Source: Maricaulis sp048269565 (GTDB lineage Bacteria > Pseudomonadota > Alphaproteobacteria > Caulobacterales > Maricaulaceae). From it: a DNA stretch of 64,000 nt. Of the stretch, positions 9,901-17,983 are shown piece after piece. Below the pieces are notes generated by a model that was not told the DNA's origin, did no database searches, and saw only the letters and a program-made list of their open reading frames with translations. The position numbers were made by a program, and so were the translations under genes. Numbering within the stretch: the stretch's first letter is position 1; the number at the start of each line of letters is the position of its first letter. The stretch lies in the NCBI RefSeq assembly GCF_048269565.1, contig NZ_JBLXIK010000001.1:62001-126000 (forward strand), read 5' to 3'.

Positions 9901-11837
9901 TGATGGCCGTCGCCTGGTCGGGGAGCGGGCTGGGCCAGGCGGCGCAGCCGCTGACGGTGCGCGATCAAGTGCCGGCCGAGCTGATCCTGCCGCGCTTCCT
10001 GGCACCGGGCGATGCCAGCATGACGACGCTGACCATCGACAATGTCGAGGGCGCAGCCGGTGTCTATGCCGCCGCCATCACGGCCTCCGGGGCCGTCAAT
10101 GCCGACAGCGAGGACAGTCTTGAGCTGGCCAGCGGCGACCGGATCGACCGGCGGTATCCCGTCAGTGGGGCCGATGCCGGCATTGGCGAGGTCGGGCTGA
10201 CTGTTGATGGCCCGGCCGGCTTCGCCGTCTCCCGCAGTTATCCGATCGAGGTGCGTTCGGCCTGGCTGCCGTCGTCGCAAGTGGTACGCGGCCGCGTCGA
10301 GCCCGGTGAAAACTGGTCGCTCGATTCGGCGACCCTGGCGGCCTTCCTGCCGGGGTCGAGCGAGGTCTCGGTCAGCTTCTCGGCGACACCGCTCGACGAG
10401 AATGCGCTGCTGCGATCGCTGAGCCGCTATCCCTATGGCTGCACCGAACAGATCACCAGCCGGGCGCTGCCTCTGCTCTATGCCGGGGATCTGGCCGCGC
10501 TGTCGGGCGCGGACGGGTTCGACGATGCCCGCATCCAGATCCAGGACGCGATCGCGACCCTGCTGAGCCGCGAGGCCACTGATGGCGCGATCGGTCTGTG
10601 GCGCGTCGGTGATCGCGGGGCGACGCCGTGGCTGGGTGCCTATGCCGTTGATTTCCTCGCCCGCGCCAAGACCGCCGGCTACACCGTTCCCGATGCCGCG
10701 ATGGAGCGGGCCTATGCCGCGCTCGAACATGTCGCGGCCCAGGAGCTGTGGCGCGCCTCGGGTTATGAATCGACGGTCTATCGCTGGGTCGGTCAGACCG
10801 ACACGGCCCAGCGCCTGTCGGATCGCAGCGCGGCCTATGCGCTTTATGTGCTGGCACGCGCCGGCCGGGCGGATCGCTCGCGTCTGCGCTACATGCATGA
10901 CGAGCGGCTCGAGGCGATTGCCAGCCCGCTGGCCCGGGCCCAGATCGGCGCGGCGCTTTATCTGATCGGGGACCGTGCCCGCGCACACAATGCCTTCATG
11001 CAGGCTGAAGCGGCGCTGGGCTATTCCAATCGCGGCGACTGGTATCAGACCCCAAGGCGGGATCTCGCCGGGGTCCTGGCGCTGGCCGCCGAGGCGGGCG
11101 AGAGCGATCTGGTCGGCCGGCTGGCCGAGCGTGTCGCGCATGAACTGCCCGAGCCGGGCCGTCTGACGACGCAGGAAAAGGCTTTCCTGCTGCTGGCCGC
11201 GCAGGCGCTCTCGGCCGGGACCGAGGCGCTCGAGATTGAAAGCACGGATGACACGGCGACGCCGGGTCAGCGCGATTTCACCCTGACACCGGGCGAGCTG
11301 GTCGAGGCGCGCAGCTTCGCCAATCGCGGCGCTAATCCGGTCTGGGTCACCCAGATCGCCCATGGCGAGACGCTGGAGGCGCCCCAAGCGGTCGCTGAAC
11401 AGGTAACGGTCGCCAAGCATGTCCGCGCGATGGATGGCACGACGGTTGATCTGACCAAGCTGGTCCAGGGCGACCGGCTGATCATCGGTATCGAGATCAG
11501 CCCGAGCGAACAGCGCACCATTCCGGCCATCCTGGTCGACCTGCTGCCGGCCGGGCTGGAGATCGAAGCCATCGTGCGGCCGGAAGAGGCGGGGCCGAAC
11601 GGAGTCTATACCTGGCTTGGCGAGATCAATGATCCGCGCATCGCCGAGGCCCGTGATGACCGTTTCGTTGCGGCGATTGATCTGCGCTCGGGCCGGCCGG
11701 CACACCTGGCCTATATCGTCCGCGCCGTGACGCCGGGCGATTACACCATGCCCGGTGTGGTCGTCGAAGACATGTACCGGCCCGATGTGTTCGCGCGCAG
11801 CGAGACCGGTCAGGTCACGATCCGGCCCCGCGACTAG
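6978..11837 (+). CDS. Bacterial alpha-2-macroglobulin family lipoprotein (YfhM-like)
   Basis: Very large (1619 residues) envelope protein thought to trap invading proteases through a covalent thioester. The start at 6978 follows a GGGGAGA ribosome-binding site and gives a lipoprotein signal peptide with lipobox LAGC (C20). Macroglobulin-like beta domains fill the N-terminal two thirds. The thioester motif C-T-E-Q (C1155 to Q1158) sits in YPYGCTEQ at the start of the alpha-helical complement-like domain, so the bait-and-trap chemistry looks intact. pbpC begins 4 bp after the stop. This pairing with penicillin-binding protein 1C is widespread and suggests repair of breached cell wall together with protease capture. 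Confidence 0.95.
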   Translation: MLNWRGGAVALVLAAGLAGCSQPDTSVQGPSLDTRPADAARAVADAPAEFAFLRYQIDVTGDAPRLCLGFTQPLDPQADYEPYVALEPERPVAMAVSGESLCLGGLAFGEGQSVTLRSGFPAADGRALRADEEIEIDFGDRPAYVGIAGSGVILPRLEADGLAIETVNVDTVEVTLWRVTDRALAFRSITSGFTAGFDEYDWQDQDESPFPVAERLWRGEMDTRGTANAPVTTVFPLAETIGQLRPGAYYVQVVDAAESEDDFHVPARSSRWLVITDLALTAYRGRDGIDYVVRSLQTAQPVPGVRVELVARSNEILGTATTDANGRARFAGPLMRGEEGNTPRLLTAYGPDNDFAVLDLQRNPVDLSGQDIAGRDRSEGADGFVYLDRGIYRPGEEVHIAAMMRDGQAVSISNRSGDLVLYGPNGIEAARERFEGAPIGGTVFWDYDLARESARGEWRVDAMLDGYGLIAQSRFSVEDFVPQRIALDLTADTETPMRAGEARDVEADVRFLYGAPGAGLPVEGTIRIETDPNPFPDHARFAFGRHDESFRETGRDLRDAIADGAGHAVLRVDPEGEGEGTSAPLRIRTVISAIEPGGRPVADDVRIPYRPRDLYLGIDPQFEGRLGNDSAASFDVVGLTPLGELRTARLDWQVIRVDWNYDWYRTEGGAWRWRRTQNSVVVEDGVTVLSDDAVSQIDIAQLSWGDYQLVVTDSETGVSASTRFWVGWGRSSTTGDDAPDRVRLAGPDQPVATGEVATISILPPYAGEAEIVIASDHVLATQSVFVPESGAEVSFPVTAEWGAGAYAMVSVFTPRDPVAQPRPRRAVGVTYLPVDTGDRLLTLSLDAPELARPRQPLEIAITATGPVRSGAWVTVAAVDEGILALTRFQSPDPVGWYFGRSSLAVELLDDYGRLLDPNQGAAAPVRSGGDQIGGAGLTVVPTRTVALFSGPVAFDRAGNATVTLDIPDFNGELRLMAVAWSGSGLGQAAQPLTVRDQVPAELILPRFLAPGDASMTTLTIDNVEGAAGVYAAAITASGAVNADSEDSLELASGDRIDRRYPVSGADAGIGEVGLTVDGPAGFAVSRSYPIEVRSAWLPSSQVVRGRVEPGENWSLDSATLAAFLPGSSEVSVSFSATPLDENALLRSLSRYPYGCTEQITSRALPLLYAGDLAALSGADGFDDARIQIQDAIATLLSREATDGAIGLWRVGDRGATPWLGAYAVDFLARAKTAGYTVPDAAMERAYAALEHVAAQELWRASGYESTVYRWVGQTDTAQRLSDRSAAYALYVLARAGRADRSRLRYMHDERLEAIASPLARAQIGAALYLIGDRARAHNAFMQAEAALGYSNRGDWYQTPRRDLAGVLALAAEAGESDLVGRLAERVAHELPEPGRLTTQEKAFLLLAAQALSAGTEALEIESTDDTATPGQRDFTLTPGELVEARSFANRGANPVWVTQIAHGETLEAPQAVAEQVTVAKHVRAMDGTTVDLTKLVQGDRLIIGIEISPSEQRTIPAILVDLLPAGLEIEAIVRPEEAGPNGVYTWLGEINDPRIAEARDDRFVAAIDLRSGRPAHLAYIVRAVTPGDYTMPGVVVEDMYRPDVFARSETGQVTIRPRD

Positions 11838-11840
11838 ACC

Positions 11841-13883
11841 ATGCTCGGCCTGGGGCGGATTTACTGGGTGATCGCGGGCGCTCTGGCGGGCCTGGTCCTG
11901 CTGCTGGCGCTCGACGAGGTCTTTCCGCCGCCGCTTGAACAAGCCGCGGCGCGCTCGCAACTGGTGCGCGACCGCGATGGTGAATTGTTGCGTGCCTTTC
12001 CCGTCGAGGGCGGGCGCTGGCGCATGGCGGCCGATCTCGATCATATCGATCCGGATTTCATCGCCGCGCTGCTGGCCTATGAGGATGCGCGTTTCTACCA
12101 GCATGCCGGCGTCGATGCCGCAGCGGTGGTGCGCGCCGCCTGGGAGGGGCTTCGGGCCGGACGGATCGTCTCGGGCGCCTCGACGCTGACGATGCAGGTG
12201 GCGCGCCTGCTCGAGCCGCGGCCGCGCACTTTCGGCGCCAAATTCCTGCAGATGACCCGCGCGGTGCAGCTGGAAATGCGTTTCAGCAAGCGCGAGATTC
12301 TCGAACTCTATCTGACGCTGGCACCCTATGGCGGCAATCTCGAGGGGGTGAGGGCGGCGTCCTGGGCCTATTTCGGCCGCGAGCCGGATGCGCTGACCGT
12401 TGAACAGATCGCCTTGTTGATCGCGCTGCCGCAATCGCCCGAGGCGCGCCGGCCCGACCGGAACCCGCAAGCCGCGATTGCGGCGCGTGGCCGGGTGCTC
12501 GACCGGCTGGCGAGCGTCGGTCTGGCCCGCTCCACGGCCCGGGCCGATGCCGCGCTGGATCCGGCGCCGCAGCGCCGCGGTTTTCCGGGCGATGCCTGGC
12601 AGGTCGCCGAGACCCTGGCACGCAGCCATCCCGGTCGCTCCGACATGGTCTCGACCCTCGATGCCGGCCTGCAGCGGGCGCTGGAACAGCAGGTGCGTGA
12701 CAATCTGCCGATCCGCGATGATGCGGCCCAGATCGCGGTGATGGTGGTTGAAACCGGGACCCGGGCGGTGCGTGCGGCGGTCGGCTCGGCCGGGCGCGAA
12801 CGGCCGGGCGGCTGGATCGATCTGACGACGCGGCCGCGCTCGCCGGGCTCGACCCTGAAACCCTTCATCTATGCCATGGCCTTCGACGATGGCCTGGCGG
12901 CGCCGGAGACCCGTATTGCCGATCTGCCGCGCCGCTTTGCCGGTTATCAGCCCGACAATTTCGACCGCCGTTTCCGCGGCGATGTCACGATTGCCGAGGC
13001 CCTGCAGCACTCGCTCAATATTCCCGCCGTCACCACGCTCGACGATGTCGGGGCGCGGCGCTTCTCTGCTGCGCTCGGTTTCGCCGGTGCCCGTCCGGAA
13101 CGTCCGCAGGGCGCGGCGCGTGATGACGGTCTCGCCGTGGCGCTCGGCGGCGCCGGGCTGAGCGTGCGCCAGCTGGCGGTGCTCTATGCCGCGCTCGGCG
13201 ATGACGGGCACGCGCGGCCGCTGCGCTGGCTCGAGGGCGAGGACGCGCAGGATCCCGGCACCGGCTACGCCCTGATCAGCCCCGAATCGGCGCGCGAGAT
13301 CCTGACGATATTGCGCCGCGCGCCGCATCCGGGCGGGCGCATGCCAGCCAGTCTGACGACGGCGGCGCCGGAGATAGCCTTCAAGACCGGCACCTCCTAT
13401 GGCTTCCGCGATGCCTGGTCGGCCGGGGTGTCGGGCCGCTATACGGTGGTGGTCTGGAGCGGGCGGGCCGATGGTGTGCCGCGTGAGGGCATTACCGGGC
13501 GTGAGGGGGCCTTGCCGCTCCTGTTCCGCGTCTTTGACCTGATCGAGAGTCTCGAGCCGGGCCAGGCCCAGCCGGATCGTGACGAAAGCGAGCTGCCACC
13601 GGCGCCGCTGACCATGGCGCGCTTCCAGCTCGACCCGGCGCCGCAAATCCTGTTTCCGCCGGATGGATCGGAAGTGTGGGCCGAGCGCCCGGGCCGCGGC
13701 TTTGTCCTCGCCGCCCAGGGCCAGAGCGCCGTGAGCTGGTATGCCGATGGCGAGCCGGTCGGGCGCAACGCACTGGGCGACGCTGTCTGGTATCCGGATG
13801 GGCCGGGCTTCTATCTGGTTGAGGTCGTCGACAGCGACGGCCGCCGCTCGCGGGCGCGGGTGCGGATCCGGATGGATAGCTGA
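11841..13883 (+). CDS. pbpC: Penicillin-binding protein 1C (bifunctional peptidoglycan synthase)
   Basis: Class A penicillin-binding protein (680 residues) that polymerises glycan strands. One N-terminal transmembrane anchor (residues 8-24) precedes a GT51 transglycosylase domain with catalytic E81 in YEDARFYQHAGVD and the motif GASTLTMQVARL. The transpeptidase domain carries SxxK (S337-K340 in SPGSTLKPF), the SLN motif in HSLNIPAV, and KTGTS at K515. A C-terminal beta domain of the PBP1C type (about 590-680) completes it. It is transcribed with the alpha-2-macroglobulin gene immediately upstream. Confidence 0.95.
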   Translation: MLGLGRIYWVIAGALAGLVLLLALDEVFPPPLEQAAARSQLVRDRDGELLRAFPVEGGRWRMAADLDHIDPDFIAALLAYEDARFYQHAGVDAAAVVRAAWEGLRAGRIVSGASTLTMQVARLLEPRPRTFGAKFLQMTRAVQLEMRFSKREILELYLTLAPYGGNLEGVRAASWAYFGREPDALTVEQIALLIALPQSPEARRPDRNPQAAIAARGRVLDRLASVGLARSTARADAALDPAPQRRGFPGDAWQVAETLARSHPGRSDMVSTLDAGLQRALEQQVRDNLPIRDDAAQIAVMVVETGTRAVRAAVGSAGRERPGGWIDLTTRPRSPGSTLKPFIYAMAFDDGLAAPETRIADLPRRFAGYQPDNFDRRFRGDVTIAEALQHSLNIPAVTTLDDVGARRFSAALGFAGARPERPQGAARDDGLAVALGGAGLSVRQLAVLYAALGDDGHARPLRWLEGEDAQDPGTGYALISPESAREILTILRRAPHPGGRMPASLTTAAPEIAFKTGTSYGFRDAWSAGVSGRYTVVVWSGRADGVPREGITGREGALPLLFRVFDLIESLEPGQAQPDRDESELPPAPLTMARFQLDPAPQILFPPDGSEVWAERPGRGFVLAAQGQSAVSWYADGEPVGRNALGDAVWYPDGPGFYLVEVVDSDGRRSRARVRIRMDS

Positions 13884-13977
13884 GCGCGGCGCACGCGCTT
13901 GTGATCGCCGGCCAGGCGACCGCGGCGAAATGCTGGCCTATGCTGGTGCGCCCGGCCCCTGATTTCGGAGACATCCC

Positions 13978-14508
13978 GTGCTGATCGCCAGTCTCGCATT
14001 TATTGCCAGCCTCGCCGCTTCGGAACTCGATCGCGAACCATCCATGTTGCTGGGGCTCGAGACACGCGAAAGCAAGACGCTGCTCAGCGAGAACGCCGAG
14101 GATTTCTACGGTCTCCAACTGACCCCGCGCGACAACCGGGTGTGCCAGGTGCGCGCCTTTTTTCGCGGCGCACCGCCGCGGACCGCACGCTATTGTGCCG
14201 GACGGGTGACGGGCCGGCAGGTGGCGCGCTCGGGCGTCGCCGTGCTGGGCGTCGGCGAGACGGTGCAAGGCATAGGCACCTGTTTCGGCCGCAACCGCCG
14301 GATCGTCGCCGTGCGCTTCTTCACCGGTGCCGGCGAAACGGTGACGGCGCAGACCGCGGCTTGCACCGGCAGTTTCCAGGAAGTGCGCTGCCAGGAGGGC
14401 TGGGTGGTGCAGGGCGTGCAATTGTATTTTGGTGGCGCCAGCTGGTTGCGGCCGCAACCCGGCCTGCAGGGCCTGCGCCCGCTGTGCACTGCACGCACCG
14501 CGCCCTGA
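13978..14508 (+). CDS. Hypothetical secreted cysteine-rich protein
   Basis: I do not recognise a family. The 176-residue product starts with GTG at 13978 after a CGGAG site and has a short hydrophobic N-terminus (about residues 1-15) that could be a signal peptide. The mature part has six cysteines, fitting up to three disulfides. It also has two similar beta-rich blocks, IVAVRFFTGAGE and VVQGVQLYFGGA, suggesting a repeated beta-sheet fold. It sits between pbpC and a periplasmic asparaginase-type enzyme, 71 bp upstream of the latter. An envelope or extracellular location is an inference from the leader and cysteines. Confidence 0.62.
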   Translation: MLIASLAFIASLAASELDREPSMLLGLETRESKTLLSENAEDFYGLQLTPRDNRVCQVRAFFRGAPPRTARYCAGRVTGRQVARSGVAVLGVGETVQGIGTCFGRNRRIVAVRFFTGAGETVTAQTAACTGSFQEVRCQEGWVVQGVQLYFGGASWLRPQPGLQGLRPLCTARTAP

Positions 14509-14579
14509 CCCCCGCCGCGCCCTTGCCAGCCGGGCGGATCAGAGCAAAGCTTGCCGGCAACAAGGGAGGGTTTGAAACC

Positions 14580-15635
14580 ATGCGTCATGTCCTGATTGCG
14601 GCGGTGTCGGTTTTGCTGACTGCGCCGGGCGCGCTGGCCGAGGATGCGCCGGGCTGGGCGCTGGTCGTGCATGGCGGCGCCGGTGTGATCGAACGCGGCG
14701 CCATGACGCCGGAAACCGATGCGGCCTATCGTGCGGCTATGACGCGGGCGCTTGCGACCGGCGAGGCGGTGCTCGAATCAGGCGGCAGCGCGATCGATGC
14801 CGTCGAGCGGATCATCACCGAATTGGAGGATGATGCGATGTTCAATTCCGGCCGCGGCGCGGTGTTCACTGCGGCCGGGCGCAATGAGCTGGATTCCTCG
14901 ATCATGGATGGCCGCGACCTCAATGCCGGTGCGGTCGCCGGTGTCACATCGGTGCGCCACCCGATCTCGCTGGCGCGCGCCGTGATGGAACATTCCCCGC
15001 ATGTGATGCTGCAGGGCGAGGGTGCCGAGACCTTCGCCGCCGAGCAGGGGCTCGAGATTGTCGATCCTGCCTTCTTCTTCACCGAGCGGCGCTGGGCCTC
15101 GATGGAGCGCGAGCTGGGCCGGCTCGGCCTGCCGATCCCGCCGCGTCCCGAGGGCGCGCCCGGGCCGGAGCCGGTCGATGAGGGGGCGCTGCTGCGCGAC
15201 AGTCGTGAGCACCGCTTCGGCACGGTTGGCGTCGTGGCGCTCGACATGCAAGGCCATGTCGCGGCCGGCACCTCGACCGGCGGCACCACCGCCAAGCGTT
15301 GGGGCCGGGTCGGCGACAGCCCGATCCTCGGGGCCGGCACCTATGCCAATGACCGCTCCTGCGGCGTTTCGGCGACCGGGACGGGCGAGTATTTCATCCG
15401 CCTGACGGTGGCCAGCCGCATTTGTGCCCTGGTGGAATTCGAGGGGCTGGACCTGCAGGCCGCCGCCGACCGGGTGATCCAGGACGAGCTGACGGCGATG
15501 GGCGGCGATGGCGGTGTCGTCGCGCTGACGCCGGCCGGCGAGATTGCCTGGAGCTTCAACACGCCGGGCATGTACCGGGCACGTCAGAGCGCCGGCGGTC
15601 AGCCGCTGGTCGCGATTTATGGCGATGAGGAATGA
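14580..15635 (+). CDS. Isoaspartyl peptidase/L-asparaginase, periplasmic (Ntn hydrolase)
   Basis: Plant-type asparaginase family enzyme that cleaves itself to expose an N-terminal threonine and hydrolyses isoaspartyl dipeptides or asparagine. The 351-residue precursor begins with a signal peptide ending near GALAED, so it acts in the periplasm. WALVVHGGAGVI opens the alpha chain. The autocleavage site is G-T-V-G with nucleophile T215 in HRFGTVGVVALD. GTSTGGTTAKRWGRVGDSP forms the substrate pocket. The start at 14580 is supported by GGGAGGG upstream. The stop overlaps the next gene by 4 bp. Confidence 0.92.
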   Translation: MRHVLIAAVSVLLTAPGALAEDAPGWALVVHGGAGVIERGAMTPETDAAYRAAMTRALATGEAVLESGGSAIDAVERIITELEDDAMFNSGRGAVFTAAGRNELDSSIMDGRDLNAGAVAGVTSVRHPISLARAVMEHSPHVMLQGEGAETFAAEQGLEIVDPAFFFTERRWASMERELGRLGLPIPPRPEGAPGPEPVDEGALLRDSREHRFGTVGVVALDMQGHVAAGTSTGGTTAKRWGRVGDSPILGAGTYANDRSCGVSATGTGEYFIRLTVASRICALVEFEGLDLQAAADRVIQDELTAMGGDGGVVALTPAGEIAWSFNTPGMYRARQSAGGQPLVAIYGDEE

Positions 15636-16294
15636 ACATGACCCCGCCCGCCGCCGAACCCGATATCAATGTCAACATGCTGTTCGCGACCCCGGTGATC
15701 GAGGTGCGACTGCCGATGGCCGATCAGCTGATCGAACCGTTGCGCGCCGCGATCACGGCGCGGCGGCAGCAGTCAAAGGGGATTGCCCGCTCCAATATTC
15801 TGGGCTGGCACTCCGACACCGAGATGCTGCACTGGGGCGGCAATGCCGCGCAGACCCTCGCGGTCGAGACGATGAAGCTGTGTGGGCGTTTCACCAGTGA
15901 CATCGTCGCGGCGCAGGGGCAGTCGCGCTATGAAATGGGCATGGAGATGTGGGCCAACATGTCGCCGGCCGGCGCGTCAAACCAGATGCATTGCCATCCC
16001 GGCTCCTTCTGGTCGGCGAGCTTTTATGTCGATGATGGCGGCGATCCGGAGGACGGTCTCTTTGTCGCCCAGGATCCGCGCTTTCCAATGATAAGGATGG
16101 CCGCCCCGGACCTCGTTTTCACTGACGCCGAAGGAAACCGGCAATTGTCGCAGCACCGGATCGCGCCGGAGCCTGGCAAGCTGGTGATCTTTCCATCCTG
16201 GATGATGCACGCCGTGCGGCCGCACACGGGAAGCCGCGACCGGATATCGGTGGCGATGAATATCATCGCCATGCCCGCACCACCGCCCGCCTGA
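15632..16294 (+). CDS. Putative 2OG-Fe(II) oxygenase (TIGR02466-like)
   Basis: Probable iron/2-oxoglutarate dioxygenase of the double-stranded beta-helix fold (220 residues). The family pattern shows in NVNMLFATPVIEV at the start, then QMHCHPGSFWSASFYVDD with the first metal-binding histidine region. LVIFPSWMMHAVRPHTG follows with the distal histidine, and RISVAMNI has the arginine expected to hold 2-oxoglutarate. The substrate is unknown for the family. Its ATGA overlap with the asparaginase gene suggests co-translation, though the enzyme lacks a signal peptide and should be cytoplasmic. A convergent LysR gene ends 8 bp downstream. Confidence 0.8.
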   Translation: MNMTPPAAEPDINVNMLFATPVIEVRLPMADQLIEPLRAAITARRQQSKGIARSNILGWHSDTEMLHWGGNAAQTLAVETMKLCGRFTSDIVAAQGQSRYEMGMEMWANMSPAGASNQMHCHPGSFWSASFYVDDGGDPEDGLFVAQDPRFPMIRMAAPDLVFTDAEGNRQLSQHRIAPEPGKLVIFPSWMMHAVRPHTGSRDRISVAMNIIAMPAPPPA

Positions 16295-16302
16295 GGCTGC
16301 GG

Positions 16303-17211
16303 TCAGAGCACCGAGGCGGCGCCGCGGGTGAAATAGGCGTTGTCGGCGGTCATCTGGTCGATGATGTGATCGAAGGTGGCGCGGATACGTCCGCTCTTGC
16401 GCACGGTCTCGTGCGCCACGACCCACAGGTCGAGCGAGGATTCAAACTCCGGCAGGACGCGCTCGAGATCGCGGTGCTGGCAGGCCAGACGGTGTGAGGT
16501 GATGCCGATCCCGTATCCGGCTTCAAGTCCGCGCACATGAGTCGTCGGCGTATTGGCACGAAAGGCGACATGGCTGGGCACGACTGCCGCGCCTTCATCC
16601 GTGCTCGGCCAGCCGAAATAATCGCCCATCGACCAGCCGACACAGGTGTGGTCGGCAAGGTCCTCGACCCTCGCGGGCCGTCCTCGCTCCGCCAGGTAGG
16701 CTTTGGACGCATACAGGCCGGCGCCGACCGTGGCACCGCGGCGTCCGATCAGGCTTTGCTGTGTGCCGGGGCCATTCCAGCGCAGGGCTATATCGGCTTC
16801 ACGATCGGCGAGATTGGCCGGGTGATTCTTGATCGAGATCTCGATGCCGATGCCCGGATTGGTTCGATGGAAGCTGGCCAGTGCGCGCGGCAGCCAGTCG
16901 GCGCCGATGCCTTCCGAGGCTGAAATCACCACCCGGCCGGACAGGCTCTGGTCCTGGGCCACCACGGCGCGTTCGATGGCCGAGGCCTCTTCGCGCATGC
17001 GCGCGGCATGGCCGACGATTTTCTGGCCCAGCGGCGTCAGGCGGGACTGGCCGTTATCCCGTTCGAACACAGGCTCGCCGAAGCGTTGTTCCAGGGCTTG
17101 CAGGCGCCGCGTCACCGTCGGCTGGCTGACGCCAAGCTGGTGCGCGGCAGCCGTCAGGCTGCCAGCTTCAGAGATGGCGAGGCATACGAGATAGTCGGAC
17201 CAGTCTTCCAT
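16303..17211 (-). CDS. LysR-type transcriptional regulator
   Basis: DNA-binding regulator of 302 residues, normal for the family. The N-terminal winged helix-turn-helix contains AISEAGSLTAAAHQLGVSQP and the ALEQRFGEPVFER wing. The C-terminal periplasmic-binding-protein-like effector domain runs from about residue 90. I chose the ATG at 17211 (MEDWSDYLV) because it places the helix-turn-helix at the usual distance from the start. It is divergent from a small TPR protein gene, with an inverted repeat of LysR-box type between them, so it may control that gene and itself. The effector is not predictable. Confidence 0.92.
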   Translation of the reverse strand: MEDWSDYLVCLAISEAGSLTAAAHQLGVSQPTVTRRLQALEQRFGEPVFERDNGQSRLTPLGQKIVGHAARMREEASAIERAVVAQDQSLSGRVVISASEGIGADWLPRALASFHRTNPGIGIEISIKNHPANLADREADIALRWNGPGTQQSLIGRRGATVGAGLYASKAYLAERGRPARVEDLADHTCVGWSMGDYFGWPSTDEGAAVVPSHVAFRANTPTTHVRGLEAGYGIGITSHRLACQHRDLERVLPEFESSLDLWVVAHETVRKSGRIRATFDHIIDQMTADNAYFTRGAASVL

Positions 17212-17237
17212 GCAATTCTGTATATCTATGATCCTGA

Positions 17238-17258
17238 ATTCGTCAATTCCATTCGAAT
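17238..17258. promoter_or_regulatory. Candidate LysR-type operator (ATTCG-N11-CGAAT)
   Basis: Perfect 5-bp inverted repeat ATTCG / CGAAT separated by 11 bp, matching the T-N11-A layout of LysR binding boxes. It is centred 37 bp upstream of the LysR start and 55 bp upstream of the TPR gene start, inside their 91-bp divergent spacer. The assignment rests only on position and symmetry. Confidence 0.45.
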
Positions 17259-17302
17259 ACCTTTGTTCCCAAGTTGAACGCTGTTCACTCATGGAGTTAC
17301 CA

Positions 17303-17764
17303 ATGTTTCGTTCAATCATCCTCGCCACCGCGCTCATTGCCGGTGCGACCGCCGGCGCCCAGGCGCAGTCCTGTGACGCCGAGCCACAATTCGCCGCTCA
17401 CCGGACCGCCAATAGCGGCGTGCGTGCCCAGTATAATGCCGTCACGCGCGGCGAATGGCGCCAGGTGATCCATTTCGGCGAGGAAATCGCCAATTCCGGA
17501 GCCGCCCCCGGCCAGCGCGCTGCGGCCCTCAGCAATCTGTGCGCAGGCTATGCTGCTACCGGTGAGTTCGAGCTGGCCATTGAAGCCTGCGACGCTGCCC
17601 TCGAACTGCGGGACGACGCCTGGCGCGCGATGAATAATCGCGGTGTAGCCCACTGGCTTGCCGGCGACCGCGCGGCGGCCATCGCCGATTTCAATGCTGC
17701 TGCCGCGCTCGCCGGCGATGAAGACGAAGTCCGGGCGAATCTTTCGCTCGCACAATGCGCATAG
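17303..17764 (+). CDS. Secreted tetratricopeptide-repeat protein
   Basis: Small exported protein (153 residues). The ATG at 17303 follows GGAGTT at the right spacing and gives a clean signal peptide ending at AGAQAQS; an in-frame ATG at 17291 is less likely. Two to three TPR-like helical pairs follow, for example AALSNLCAGYAATGEFELA and AMNNRGVAHWLAGDRAAAI. Four cysteines are present after the leader (near the start, two within the repeats and one near the C-terminus). Function is unknown; TPR domains usually bind proteins. It is divergent from the LysR gene and ends at a strong terminator. Confidence 0.8.
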   Translation: MFRSIILATALIAGATAGAQAQSCDAEPQFAAHRTANSGVRAQYNAVTRGEWRQVIHFGEEIANSGAAPGQRAAALSNLCAGYAATGEFELAIEACDAALELRDDAWRAMNNRGVAHWLAGDRAAAIADFNAAAALAGDEDEVRANLSLAQCA

Positions 17765-17810
17765 TCTTGGTCGTCCCTCCCGGGCCCCAATAATCTTTGC
17801 CGCATTCATT

Positions 17811-17841
17811 CGGGCCGGAGCTGAAGCTCCGGCCCGCTTTT
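17811..17841 (+). terminator. Rho-independent terminator after the TPR gene
   Basis: Perfect 11-bp stem CGGGCCGGAGC / GCTCCGGCCCG closed by a TGAA loop and followed by CTTTTT. It lies 47 bp after the TPR stop codon and isolates carbonic anhydrase from upstream transcription. Confidence 0.9.
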
Positions 17842-17983
17842 TCCTGCTGACACAAGCGTCTTCTATTGGCGCCGCTTTGACAGTAAAACACGGGCTCGCG
17901 CCGTCGGCAGAGCCTGTTTCGGCCTGCGTGACATTCGCCGTCAGTCCCGGAACATGCGGGGCGCAGAGCTGGAATGAGGACTG

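Noticed and set aside
9696..13646. A 1316-codon open frame on the - strand across the alpha-2-macroglobulin/pbpC region
   Set aside because: It is a shadow of two clear + strand genes; composition is low-complexity, and no domain is recognisable.
17877..17905. TTGACA near 17877 as a carbonic anhydrase promoter
   Set aside because: No acceptable -10 element at 16-18 bp.
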